Below are positions 1 to 6,478 of a stretch of 15,258 nt of DNA, in pieces (positions within the stretch are counted from its first letter, which is position 1; every line of letters begins with the position of its first letter). Where the stretch lies: assembly GCA_003695505.1 (NCBI GenBank), contig RFIY01000006.1:1-15258 (forward strand), given 5' to 3'. The notes under the pieces are model-generated. The model did no database searches. It was not told the origin of the DNA and saw nothing but the letters and a program-made list of their open reading frames with translations. Position numbers and translations under genes: made by a program. The DNA comes from J088 sp003695505 [NCBI: Candidatus Dadabacteria bacterium]. Its GTDB lineage: Bacteria; J088.

Positions 1-389
1 AACGCCGGCTCGCTGTCGAGCAGTTTCTGCAGCACGTCTGCATCGACCAGCGCCGCCGTGACCGAAGTCAATGCCTCGGCGTTGTCGGCATACGGAACCC
101 GTGCCAGATAATCGCCCACACCAGCCATCTGCCCCGGCGCGATCACAGACGTGATCATGACCTTACCATCGCTGCCGGTTCGCCAGGTCTTGACCTTGCC
201 CTGACAAATGACCCAGATCCCGCGCGGGCTATACCCGGCAACATAGATCTGTTCATGTTTCGAAAATTCCTTGGTCAGGCGGTGCCCGTTAAGCAGTTCA
301 AAGCCCGATTCGGACATCGTCTTGAGGATCGTGCATTCATGACGACCAGGGCAAAAGCGGCAATCGAGAGAGCGGCGAGAACGGGACAT
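1..389 (-). CDS. Crp/Fnr-family transcriptional regulator, N-terminal part (3' end outside window)
   Basis: Partial gene: about 129 codons are visible and the reading frame stays open to the window edge. The ATG at 389-387 is preceded by an excellent Shine-Dalgarno, AAGGAG (396-401), with 6-nt spacing, which fixes the start. The protein begins MSRSRRSLDCRFCPGRHEC, giving Cys10, Cys13 and Cys19 in a C-X2-C-X5-C pattern, the same spacing as the three N-terminal [4Fe-4S] ligands of E. coli FNR. Residues about 30-125 look like the cyclic-nucleotide-binding beta-roll of the Crp/Fnr family (I-W-V-I-C-Q-G-K-V, then G-Q-M-A-G-V-G-D-Y-L). The helix-turn-helix would lie beyond the window. FNR's fourth ligand (Cys122) falls in a stretch here reading SVTAALVDAD, with no Cys; the only other visible Cys is Cys62. 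A perfect TTGA-N6-TCAA box lies 68 bp upstream, suggesting autoregulation. Family assignment is firm; Fe-S binding and an oxygen-sensing role are inference. Confidence 0.85.
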   Translation of the reverse strand, partial: MSRSRRSLDCRFCPGRHECTILKTMSESGFELLNGHRLTKEFSKHEQIYVAGYSPRGIWVICQGKVKTWRTGSDGKVMITSVIAPGQMAGVGDYLARVPYADNAEALTSVTAALVDADVLQKLLDSEPA

Positions 390-395
390 CGGGGA

Positions 396-401
396 CTCCT
401 T
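396..401 (-). promoter_or_regulatory. Strong ribosome binding site of the Crp/Fnr gene
   Basis: On the minus strand this reads AAGGAG, six bases before the ATG at 389-387. It decides the start of the partial regulator gene, which otherwise has no stop inside the window. Confidence 0.85.
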
Positions 402-456
402 CCGTCCGGATGGGGCTGTGTATCACACTCGACACACTGCAACCGCCGTGCCAGAA

Positions 457-470
457 TTGACCCCCGTCAA
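457..470. promoter_or_regulatory. FNR/FixK/Anr-type operator, perfect TTGAC-CCCC-GTCAA palindrome
   Basis: The 14-bp site is a perfect inverted repeat, and the match extends one base on each side (ATTGAC-CCCC-GTCAAT, 456-471). It fits the TTGA-N6-TCAA pattern bound by FNR, FixK, Anr and Dnr proteins. Its centre is 74.5 bases upstream of the Crp/Fnr start codon, so autoregulation is the simplest reading. I cannot place a convincing -10 at the spacing of a class II activator site: TGTGAT (427-422) or GATACA (424-419) on the minus strand would put the box near -48 to -50. Whether it activates or represses is therefore open. Protein binding is inference. Confidence 0.6.
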
Positions 471-510
471 TGGAAGTGTCCTAACGTACTGCTACTACGG
501 AACATTTTCA

Positions 511-526
511 ATGAGCCATCGCTCAT
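511..526. repeat. Short inverted repeat ATGAGC-CATC-GCTCAT
   Basis: Perfect 6-bp arms around a 4-base spacer, in the gap between the end of the Bat operon and the Crp/Fnr gene. It could be an operator half-overlapping the regulator's promoter region or a small hairpin. A match this short can occur by chance. Confidence 0.3.
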
Positions 527-618
527 ATCACAGCGCGCGCAGTCATGAAAAGTTGACACACATCGTGAGACGAGCAGCGGATCCGCATATTTTTTGTTTG
601 ACTACAACGCGTTACGCC

Positions 619-638
619 GTGTCTCACTTTTGAGACAC
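619..638. repeat. Perfect hairpin GTGTCTCA-CTTT-TGAGACAC over the operon's last stop codon
   Basis: Two 8-bp arms with a 4-base loop. The stop codon of the SH3 protein gene (624-626) lies inside one arm. Read as minus-strand RNA it forms a compact stem at the 3' end of the Bat operon, but no U-run follows directly (the next bases are GGCGTAACGCG), so it is not a classical intrinsic terminator. It may be an RNA-end-stabilising stem, a weak terminator or a protein-binding palindrome. Confidence 0.45.
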
Positions 639-1235
639 ACGCCTCGTCGCGGCGACACGCTCACATTCGGACAATTGCCCGGCTGCCAGATGATCCAGAC
701 TGATCCACCCTGCATCGGGCCACGACAACAGTGCGTACCCGGAATGCCGTTCGCGCACGAGAACGACCGCTCCAGGTGGCAGCGCCGCCCGCGACGGCGC
801 TGTCGGCTCAGGAGCAACGCGCAACGGTGCGGTTCGCATCACGACGTATGGCACCCGGCTCTGCGTCATCGACCAGAGTACGCCAAATATGACGAGAAGC
901 AATAACGCGATATTGCGTACGACGCGCCACGAGCTGCGGCGGCGCCACGCCAGCCCGACGGCCCAGATCGCAAGGATCGCAGCGAGGATGCCCGATGCGA
1001 CTTCGGCGCGCAGCAGCGTCAACCACGCGACTGGAACGGCGCCAACCTGATCGAACACCGTCGAGGCAGCCGGCGAAAATGGCGCCTGCTGCACCTGCGT
1101 GACCGCGCACAGCACGGCGGCAACCGAATCACCATGATTGAGCGCCGCGAGTGCAATTGTGTCCGGTGTGCCCGCAAAGGCAGGCGCCGCAATCACACCG
1201 GTTGTCAGTACCAAAACGAGCGCGCGCCAGCCCAT
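624..1235 (-). CDS. Membrane protein with C-terminal SH3-like domain, BatE-like, last gene of the Bat operon
   Basis: 203 residues. An N-terminal signal peptide (about 1-21, ending AFA before G22) is followed by a short extracytoplasmic stretch, two hydrophobic helices (about 81-97 and 108-122) with an arginine-rich loop between them, and a bacterial SH3-like domain at about 130-184 (V-M-R-T-A-P-L-R-V near its start, G-W-I-S-L near its end). BatE proteins at the end of Bacteroidetes/spirochaete bat operons have TPRs, two membrane helices and an SH3 domain. Here the helices and SH3 domain are present, but the region between signal peptide and first helix (about 22-80) is too short and shows no clear TPR. 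Its ATG overlaps the batD stop (TAATG), so translation is probably coupled. SH3-like domains of this class often bind peptidoglycan or cell-wall peptides; that role is inference. Confidence 0.7.
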   Translation of the reverse strand: MGWRALVLVLTTGVIAAPAFAGTPDTIALAALNHGDSVAAVLCAVTQVQQAPFSPAASTVFDQVGAVPVAWLTLLRAEVASGILAAILAIWAVGLAWRRRSSWRVVRNIALLLLVIFGVLWSMTQSRVPYVVMRTAPLRVAPEPTAPSRAALPPGAVVLVRERHSGYALLSWPDAGWISLDHLAAGQLSECERVAATRRVSQK

Positions 1236-2827
1236 TATGTTGCCTCCCGTAGCAGTGTGCGAATCGCCTCGCGTGGCGACGCTGGCTCCGGCCGGTACAA
1301 CGATTCACCGATCAGGCGACGCGCCTGGACCGCAAGATCATCATCGAACGCCGCGAGCTGTCCCTCGACCTGCCGCCAGTACTCTAGCGTGTCCTGCACA
1401 CACGCCTGTTCAAGCAGTGTTTCAACGTCGATGATTTGCCGGCGTTGTCGCTGCAACCGACCACCCACCGCCAGCAGCAGCAACAGAACCGTTGCTGTGG
1501 CCGCACCGGCTTGCGCAATCCTGACCGACAACCAGCGACTCCAGCCGGGATCCTCCTGCACAACGATCAGCGCCACGTCAGCGGCGCCTCCGGTTGCTGG
1601 CGCAGCCTCAGGCGGCTGTCCCGCGATCCTGTCCATATCGTCCGGCGTCGCTGCCACAGATGCCGTCACAGGCAGCGGCGGCACCGGTATCCATGCACCC
1701 GCCTCTGGATCGAACCAGGCGGGCCTGCTACCAGGTTCCGATTTGACGGGAACGAGTGTCACGGGGATCTGCACGTCGAGTTCGAGATTCGCGCCGCGCG
1801 CGCTATGCCGGATCTGTGGTGCATCAGGCCAGATCCGCCAGCCCTGTTGCATCCATTCGTTGACATCCAGTGCCGTCGCGGCTCCCCGGCCATGCAAACG
1901 CAGAATGCCACGCCACTGCCTGGCCGACTGCTCCATTCGATCCCATCGGGCCTCGAGATGACCGACCGCGCCGATGAAACGCAGGCCGGCGGGCGGTTCT
2001 GGCAGTGGCAGTACCGTAACGGTTGTTTCCGGTACTTCGACACTGTTGCGGCTCGTCCGCGATCCGAACATGTCCCAACTGTCGAAGCCGAAGGGGCTCG
2101 GCGGCCGACCGCTGCGGCGCGGCCGCCGGTTCGGATACTCCACATCGAGGCGTGCGCCGGTAAGCGTCTTCGCACCCGCCTGCTCTGCAACGAACCACTG
2201 TGCAATCGTGATTTGCTGGAAGATGCGGTCACCACGCTGTGTACGACCGCCGACGGGTTCAATCTGGTCGGGGTCGATCAATGTTCGAATGCCCGCCGCC
2301 CGAGGTGGCGTCCAACCTACCGGGCGCAGATCGGTGCCATGCACGGCGGTTACGACCAGCGCAAATGGTTGCCCTTCGTAAACGGTGGCGGGTTGCACGC
2401 TGCGATGCAACTCGAAGTAGCGCGCATCCCCGGGTGGCTGCACAATGATCTCGATCGTGTTGGAGTGGACGGCCCCGTCTGCCGTCCGTATGATTGCCGG
2501 TCCAATCCGGTAACGCTCCGGTTTCTGCGCCGTAAATCTGTACCGTTGTGCTGTGACCTGCGACACCGTTCCATTCACGATTTCGACCCTGTTCTCGGAG
2601 CCCGCCGCGCGCAGGGACCCCTTACCGTCGTGCCGAAGTTCCTCTACCCGCTCGTCCCCGTTGGACAGGGTCAGTCGAATCGAAACCGGCTCCCCGGCGA
2701 CGGTGACATACCGGTCGGCACTCAGCTCATAGGGCCGTTCGGCCGCGGCGCCCCGAACAACCGAAGCCACGATCAGCAGACCAGCGCCCAGTAGCAGAAG
2801 CGGCAAACGCAAGATCGACCGGTTCAC
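1235..2827 (-). CDS. batD: BatD-like protein: secreted beta-rich domains anchored by one C-terminal helix
   Basis: 530 residues, a normal length for the BatD (oxygen tolerance) family. A signal peptide covers about 1-29. Residues about 30-425 are beta-rich, starting with a domain resembling the BatD N-terminus (Y-E-L-S-A-D-R-Y-V-T-V-A-G-E-P-V) and a second module near E-L-H-R-S-V-Q-P-A-T-V-Y-E-G-Q-P. A membrane helix lies at about 437-456, followed by an arginine-rich stretch and a cytoplasmic helical tail to residue 530. The start is GTG (2827-2825), which overlaps the TGA of batB-batC as GTGA. BatD is thought to work with BatA and BatB in the cell envelope, but its biochemical role is not established. 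The family call rests on architecture, sequence feel and operon position; I am fairly sure of it. Confidence 0.88.
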   Translation of the reverse strand: MNRSILRLPLLLLGAGLLIVASVVRGAAAERPYELSADRYVTVAGEPVSIRLTLSNGDERVEELRHDGKGSLRAAGSENRVEIVNGTVSQVTAQRYRFTAQKPERYRIGPAIIRTADGAVHSNTIEIIVQPPGDARYFELHRSVQPATVYEGQPFALVVTAVHGTDLRPVGWTPPRAAGIRTLIDPDQIEPVGGRTQRGDRIFQQITIAQWFVAEQAGAKTLTGARLDVEYPNRRPRRSGRPPSPFGFDSWDMFGSRTSRNSVEVPETTVTVLPLPEPPAGLRFIGAVGHLEARWDRMEQSARQWRGILRLHGRGAATALDVNEWMQQGWRIWPDAPQIRHSARGANLELDVQIPVTLVPVKSEPGSRPAWFDPEAGAWIPVPPLPVTASVAATPDDMDRIAGQPPEAAPATGGAADVALIVVQEDPGWSRWLSVRIAQAGAATATVLLLLLAVGGRLQRQRRQIIDVETLLEQACVQDTLEYWRQVEGQLAAFDDDLAVQARRLIGESLYRPEPASPREAIRTLLREAT

Positions 2828-4587
2828 CAGTTTTTCTCCAGATCCTGCTGTTCGCCCTGCAGTTGCATCGGATCCGCCTCCTCGAGGTTCTCGATCCGCT
2901 TGCGCAGCAGTACACCGATCTGTTCGCCATCCTTGGGCGCGTCCCCGTGCTGCGGCTTCGCGGCGGCAGCGGCCCCCTCCGGTCGGGATGGCTGTTGCGT
3001 GTCGTCCTTGCTCTGCGCCTGCCGGGCTGACGACGTCTGGTCCTGTGAATTGCTCTGCCCACCGTCCTGTCGCTGTTGCATTTGTCCGGTCGCGTCGGTA
3101 GAGGGTTCTTGCGACGTCTGGTCCGTCGCAGCGCCAGCCTGTTGCTGGCGCTGCTGCATCTGTTGCTGATATTGCTGCTGCAACTGTTGTAACCTGGCCT
3201 CGACGACCTTGAGGTTCCAGGCGGTATCTTCGTCGTCATGCAGCGCCAGTGCCTGCCGATACAGCGCCGCCGCGGTCTCAAGATCGCCGCCCAGCGCCGC
3301 CGCATTTCCGGCGTCGTGCAGCGTACGCGCGCGTTCGACCGGATCCGACACCGCCGCAGCCGCCGCGACAAGCGCGCTGACGGCCTCGGCATAATGCTCT
3401 CCCTTGAGCAGTGCCAGCCCAAGGTTTGTCAGCGCGGCCGGATCACGGGTCGCGGCCGCGCGCTGCCCATACCATTGCGCCGCCTCGTCCGCCTTTCCGT
3501 GCTCAAGCGCCTCGCGGGCTGCACGATCAGGGGTGCAGCCGGATGCCCCCAGCAATGGAGTGATCACGGCCACGATCATCGCGGCCCGCAAGGCGCGACG
3601 TTCGCGGCGCCAGCCCAACGGCAGCAACGACGCCAGCAGCAGCAACAGGCCCGCGCCAATCGGCCATTCCGCACGATCGATGCGCTGGCTCCGCGTGACG
3701 TCGGCCATGCGCCGCGCCTCGATCTCGGCCAGCGGCCGGCTCAAGGGGTTCAGATCGAGCGTCTGCCCATCGATCTGGACAAATGCGCCCCCCGTCTGTT
3801 GCGCCAGCACCTTCAGGGTTTCGATATCCGGCCGCGACATGACCAGGTCACCGTTGCGGTCACGCACATAGCCGTCGCGCGTTGGGATCGGTGCGCCCGC
3901 CGCGTCACCAATCGCCACGGAAAGCACGCGAATCCCATGCGACTTCAGCAGGTCGACACGATCCAGCGGACTGCCATCGCCCGTATGTTCGCCGTCGGTG
4001 ATCAATACCATGGTCAGATCGGTCAGCCCCTGTTTCTGTACGAGGTCGATCGCCAGATCGAGCGGTCGCAGCAAGTCGGTCCCCTGCGGCCGGATCTGTT
4101 CCGGCGATAATTGCTCAAGAATCTCGCGGATATAGTCCGTATCCCATGTAAACGGTACACGCAGCCACGCATCCCCGGCAAACACCGCCAAAGCAAAGCG
4201 CAGGTCGCCGTGACTGTCGAGCAGCCTGTCGACGACATCGCGCATTCGTACCAGCCGCTCCGGCGCGACATCGGTCGCGTGCATGCTGCGTGACAGATCG
4301 ACCGCAAGCAATACGGGGCGTCCCATCGTCGCCGATGGGAGCTCGCGACGACCCCACGACGGTTGCAGCAGCGCCACCGCAAACAGCGCCGTGGCCAGGA
4401 TGCGCAGCACAAGCCTGCGCCGCAGACCACGGGCCCGCTGCGCACCGATCATCGAGGCGTGCACGTGCTGCATGACACCGCGATCGATCCAGCGAGACAG
4501 CGGCCACCAGGCCATCGCCGCCGCTACCACGGCGACCACGACCGGCCACGATTCAGCCGCCTGCCATCGCAGCGTGTCTAGCTCCAT
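2824..4587 (-). CDS. batB: BatB-BatC fusion: membrane vWA domain protein joined to TPR and Gln-rich tail
   Basis: 587 residues. Membrane helices at about 14-30 and 61-76 flank a basic loop. The vWA domain (about 90-280) has an intact MIDAS: Asp97-x-Ser99-x-Ser101, Thr170 in Q-G-T-D, and Asp198 in I-T-D-G-E. A third helix (about 309-325) ends in R-R-E-R-R and is followed by a segment that looks like a lipoprotein signal peptide ending L-G-A-S-G-Cys351. TPR-like helices cover about 355-460, then a Gln-rich, low-complexity region (464-545) and a charged tail. By the positive-inside rule both the vWA and the TPR part should face the periplasm. The start ATG overlaps batA by 10 nt and is preceded by CGAGG. 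vWA-TPR fusions at this place are familiar in gammaproteobacterial MoxR operons, whereas BatB and BatC are separate in Bacteroides and Leptospira. Confidence 0.9.
   Translation of the reverse strand: MELDTLRWQAAESWPVVVAVVAAAMAWWPLSRWIDRGVMQHVHASMIGAQRARGLRRRLVLRILATALFAVALLQPSWGRRELPSATMGRPVLLAVDLSRSMHATDVAPERLVRMRDVVDRLLDSHGDLRFALAVFAGDAWLRVPFTWDTDYIREILEQLSPEQIRPQGTDLLRPLDLAIDLVQKQGLTDLTMVLITDGEHTGDGSPLDRVDLLKSHGIRVLSVAIGDAAGAPIPTRDGYVRDRNGDLVMSRPDIETLKVLAQQTGGAFVQIDGQTLDLNPLSRPLAEIEARRMADVTRSQRIDRAEWPIGAGLLLLLASLLPLGWRRERRALRAAMIVAVITPLLGASGCTPDRAAREALEHGKADEAAQWYGQRAAATRDPAALTNLGLALLKGEHYAEAVSALVAAAAAVSDPVERARTLHDAGNAAALGGDLETAAALYRQALALHDDEDTAWNLKVVEARLQQLQQQYQQQMQQRQQQAGAATDQTSQEPSTDATGQMQQRQDGGQSNSQDQTSSARQAQSKDDTQQPSRPEGAAAAAKPQHGDAPKDGEQIGVLLRKRIENLEEADPMQLQGEQQDLEKNW
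3139..3189 (-). repeat. Imperfect CTG/TTG triplet tract encoding glutamine-rich segment
   Basis: The plus strand runs in CTG and TTG triplets broken by GCG and CAT; the minus strand encodes a poly-Gln-like stretch (L-Q-Q-L-Q-Q-Q-Y-Q-Q-Q-M-Q-Q-R-Q-Q-Q) of the BatB-BatC fusion, just after its TPRs. Such a tract could vary in length by slippage. The boundaries given are approximate. Confidence 0.6.
3535..3594 (-). other. Lipoprotein-signal-like segment at the BatB/BatC junction
   Basis: Residues about 332-351 of the fusion: basic start (R-R-E-R-R-A-L-R), hydrophobic core (A-A-M-I-V-A-V-I-T-P-L-L) and a lipobox-like A-S-G-C, with Cys351 encoded by TGC at 3537-3535. This is what the N-terminus of a free-standing BatC lipoprotein would look like. 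In the fusion it would serve as the fourth membrane helix. Whether it is ever cleaved or lipidated cannot be told from sequence. Confidence 0.5.
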
Positions 4588-5558
4588 GGATACCTCGGTC
4601 GGATCAGCAGTTGCCAGAACATCACAGCAACGAGCAATAACAGGCCCGCCTGAAGCAACGGCGGGTATCGATCTTCATAGAGTACGACGCGGCGCGCCTT
4701 GACGGTCGTGCGCTCGAGTTGATCGATATCACGGTACACCGCGCGAAGCTGCTCGATGTTCCGCGCATTGAAGTAGCGGCCGCCCGTTGTCTCGGCAACT
4801 TTCGTAAGCGTCGCCTCGTCGAGCGGCACCTTGAGCTTGCGAATCTTCTTGCCGAAAATCGTATCCACCGCGAACGGTGCCAGATCACCGCTGCCGATTC
4901 CGATGGTATAAATGCGAATCCCCTTCTCTTTCGCGAAACGCGCCGCGTCGGCCGGTTCGATCTCGCCGGCCGTCTGCGTGCCATCACTAAGGAAGATCAT
5001 GACGCGGCTCCTGACGGGCGCTTTAAGCAGGCGCCGCACACCGAGCGCGATCGCGTCTCCGATCGCGGTCGCCTGTCCCGCGATGCCACTGTACACCTGG
5101 TCAATCATTTCGAGAACGAGTGCCGGATCGGATGTCAACGGCACCAGGGTCATGACCTTTTCCCCAAACACAACCAGACCATGCAGGTCGTCCGGCCGAT
5201 TGCGCAAAAATTCGGCCAGCACCTGTTTTGCGCCCGCCATGCGCGTCAGTGTCTTGCCTTCCGTGCCAAAATCGAGTGCTTCCATACTCTGGGAAGCGTC
5301 GAGTACATTGAGAATCGCAATCGCATCCAGCGACGCCTGCTCGGGCTCGACGCCGTACTGGGGATTGGCGAGCGCGGCAATCAGCAGCAACGTGCTCAGA
5401 TGCAGCGCCACCGACGCGCCGCGCCAGCCACCGGCACGCACCCGCATCCCGCCCAGCGGCAAGCGTTCCTCGCGGCGTCGGCGCAACCAGACAACGGCGA
5501 GCCAGACGACCAGTGCCGCCAGCGCCAGCCACGGGTGTTCGAGACGCCAGTTGCTCAT
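4578..5558 (-). CDS. batA: BatA: membrane-anchored von Willebrand factor A domain protein
   Basis: 326 residues, the usual BatA length. Helices at about 10-25 (followed by R-R-R-R-E-E-R) and 49-64 precede the vWA domain (about 75-285), and a third helix at about 301-318 closes the protein. The MIDAS is complete: Asp87-x-Ser89-x-Ser91, Thr164 in Q-A-T-A-I-G-D-A, and Asp192 in L-S-D-G-T. The domain should therefore bind a divalent metal and, through it, a partner protein. MoxR-linked vWA proteins are thought to act as adaptors or substrates of the ATPase. The start ATG (5558-5556) forms an ATGA overlap with the gene upstream, and the end overlaps batB by 10 nt, so it sits in the middle of a coupled operon. 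BatA and BatB are paralogous vWA proteins, likely to work as a pair. Confidence 0.92.
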   Translation of the reverse strand: MSNWRLEHPWLALAALVVWLAVVWLRRRREERLPLGGMRVRAGGWRGASVALHLSTLLLIAALANPQYGVEPEQASLDAIAILNVLDASQSMEALDFGTEGKTLTRMAGAKQVLAEFLRNRPDDLHGLVVFGEKVMTLVPLTSDPALVLEMIDQVYSGIAGQATAIGDAIALGVRRLLKAPVRSRVMIFLSDGTQTAGEIEPADAARFAKEKGIRIYTIGIGSGDLAPFAVDTIFGKKIRKLKVPLDEATLTKVAETTGGRYFNARNIEQLRAVYRDIDQLERTTVKARRVVLYEDRYPPLLQAGLLLLVAVMFWQLLIRPRYPWS

Positions 5559-6478
5559 GGAGACTCCTCTCGCTGGCGTTCCGCCTCCTGTGCCAGAAGC
5601 GCCTCGGCCTGGCGAGCAAGTTCCTGAAGCTGTTCGACCGCGCCCACCAGCGCAGCCTCGGGTTCGGCCGGCGGCCGATACTTGATGTCTTCGAGCGCAC
5701 AGATCTCACGCACGAGCCGGTCGAGCCAGACCCGATGAGACGGATGCGCCGCGAGCCAGTCCGCCGCCGCCCGGCGCAGTTCATGGCCGGTCCACTCCAG
5801 GGCAGGCATGGGGGTGCGCGCCTCGACATAACGTCGCGCGATCTCGGACAGGCGAAATGCACTTGCCTTGTCGAGCTCACGATACTGCTGCACCAGGGCT
5901 GCACAATCCGTAATCAGTTGCTCGAACGGATCCTCGACAACCTTGCGCTTGCGGTGCCTCCAGAGCCAGACCAGCAGCCCCGTGGCCAGCAACAGCGCAG
6001 ACAGTATGATCCACGGCAGCCACTCCGCGAGCGTCCGCCGTATCGAGCGCAATGGATGCTCCGGTCGCAAATCAAGGCTGGCCGCCGCGCCCGGCGGCAC
6101 CTCGACGAAACGCCGCTTTGCCAGCGCGACCGCGGTTGTACCGTCGGGCCAGCGCAACGACCAGACAATCGGACGCACCAGATATAGTCCCTCGCGATCC
6201 GCCCGCAACTGGATACGCTCGCGAACGACCCGCAGGGACTGCTCGATCGTCGTCTCGCGCGTGACGACGCCCCACGTCCAGTCACTCAGCGCATCTGCGT
6301 AGTTGTCCGCTTCGATCGTAACGGCGGCCGGCATCCGACCCGTTACAACCAGTTCGAACGGTACGCCGACAGCCGGACTGGTTGTGGAGAGGGCGGTCTC
6401 CAGCGGCAACGCCAGCGCCGCAACAGGCTGCAACAGTGCAGACAAGGCAAAGGTGATCGCCAGCACGCGGATCATCAT
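5555..6478 (-). CDS. Single-pass membrane protein between DUF58 and BatA (position of DUF4381-type proteins)
   Basis: 307 residues. A signal peptide (about 1-23, ending A-L-A), an extracytoplasmic beta-rich domain (about 24-145, with V-G-V-P-F-E-L-V-V-T-G typical of an Ig-like/BatD-like fold), one membrane helix (about 153-173) followed by R-H-R-K-R-K, then a helical cytoplasmic domain to the end. In many gammaproteobacterial MoxR operons this slot is filled by a DUF4381 protein of about 150-170 residues with one helix; this one is longer because of the exported domain, so it may be a fusion-like or BatD-like variant. The first ATG (6478-6476) makes an ATGA overlap with the DUF58 stop; the very next codon is also ATG and could equally be used. 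No enzymatic motif is visible. Confidence 0.7.
   Translation of the reverse strand: MMIRVLAITFALSALLQPVAALALPLETALSTTSPAVGVPFELVVTGRMPAAVTIEADNYADALSDWTWGVVTRETTIEQSLRVVRERIQLRADREGLYLVRPIVWSLRWPDGTTAVALAKRRFVEVPPGAAASLDLRPEHPLRSIRRTLAEWLPWIILSALLLATGLLVWLWRHRKRKVVEDPFEQLITDCAALVQQYRELDKASAFRLSEIARRYVEARTPMPALEWTGHELRRAAADWLAAHPSHRVWLDRLVREICALEDIKYRPPAEPEAALVGAVEQLQELARQAEALLAQEAERQREESP

Noticed and set aside
417-427. TGTG-TAT-CACA as a possible CRP site
   Set aside because: The spacing between half-sites is too short (3 bases) for TGTGA-N6-TCACA; only a half-site remains.
255-548. 97-codon plus-strand frame across the Crp/Fnr start
   Set aside because: It covers the AAGGAG/ATG of the regulator and the operator region; no ribosome site and no recognisable protein.
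1436-2794. 452-codon open frame on the plus strand, opposite batD
   Set aside because: The minus strand carries a clear BatD protein with signal peptide, helix and coupled junctions. The plus frame gives an Arg/His/Pro-rich product with no domain and is a by-product of GC-rich codons.
3238-4110. 290-codon plus-strand frame opposite the BatB-BatC fusion
   Set aside because: Antisense shadow of a gene with an intact MIDAS and TPRs; low-complexity Arg/Gln-rich product.
4719-5627. 302-codon plus-strand frame opposite batA
   Set aside because: Shadow frame; the real BatA on the minus strand has all vWA motifs and overlaps its neighbours properly.
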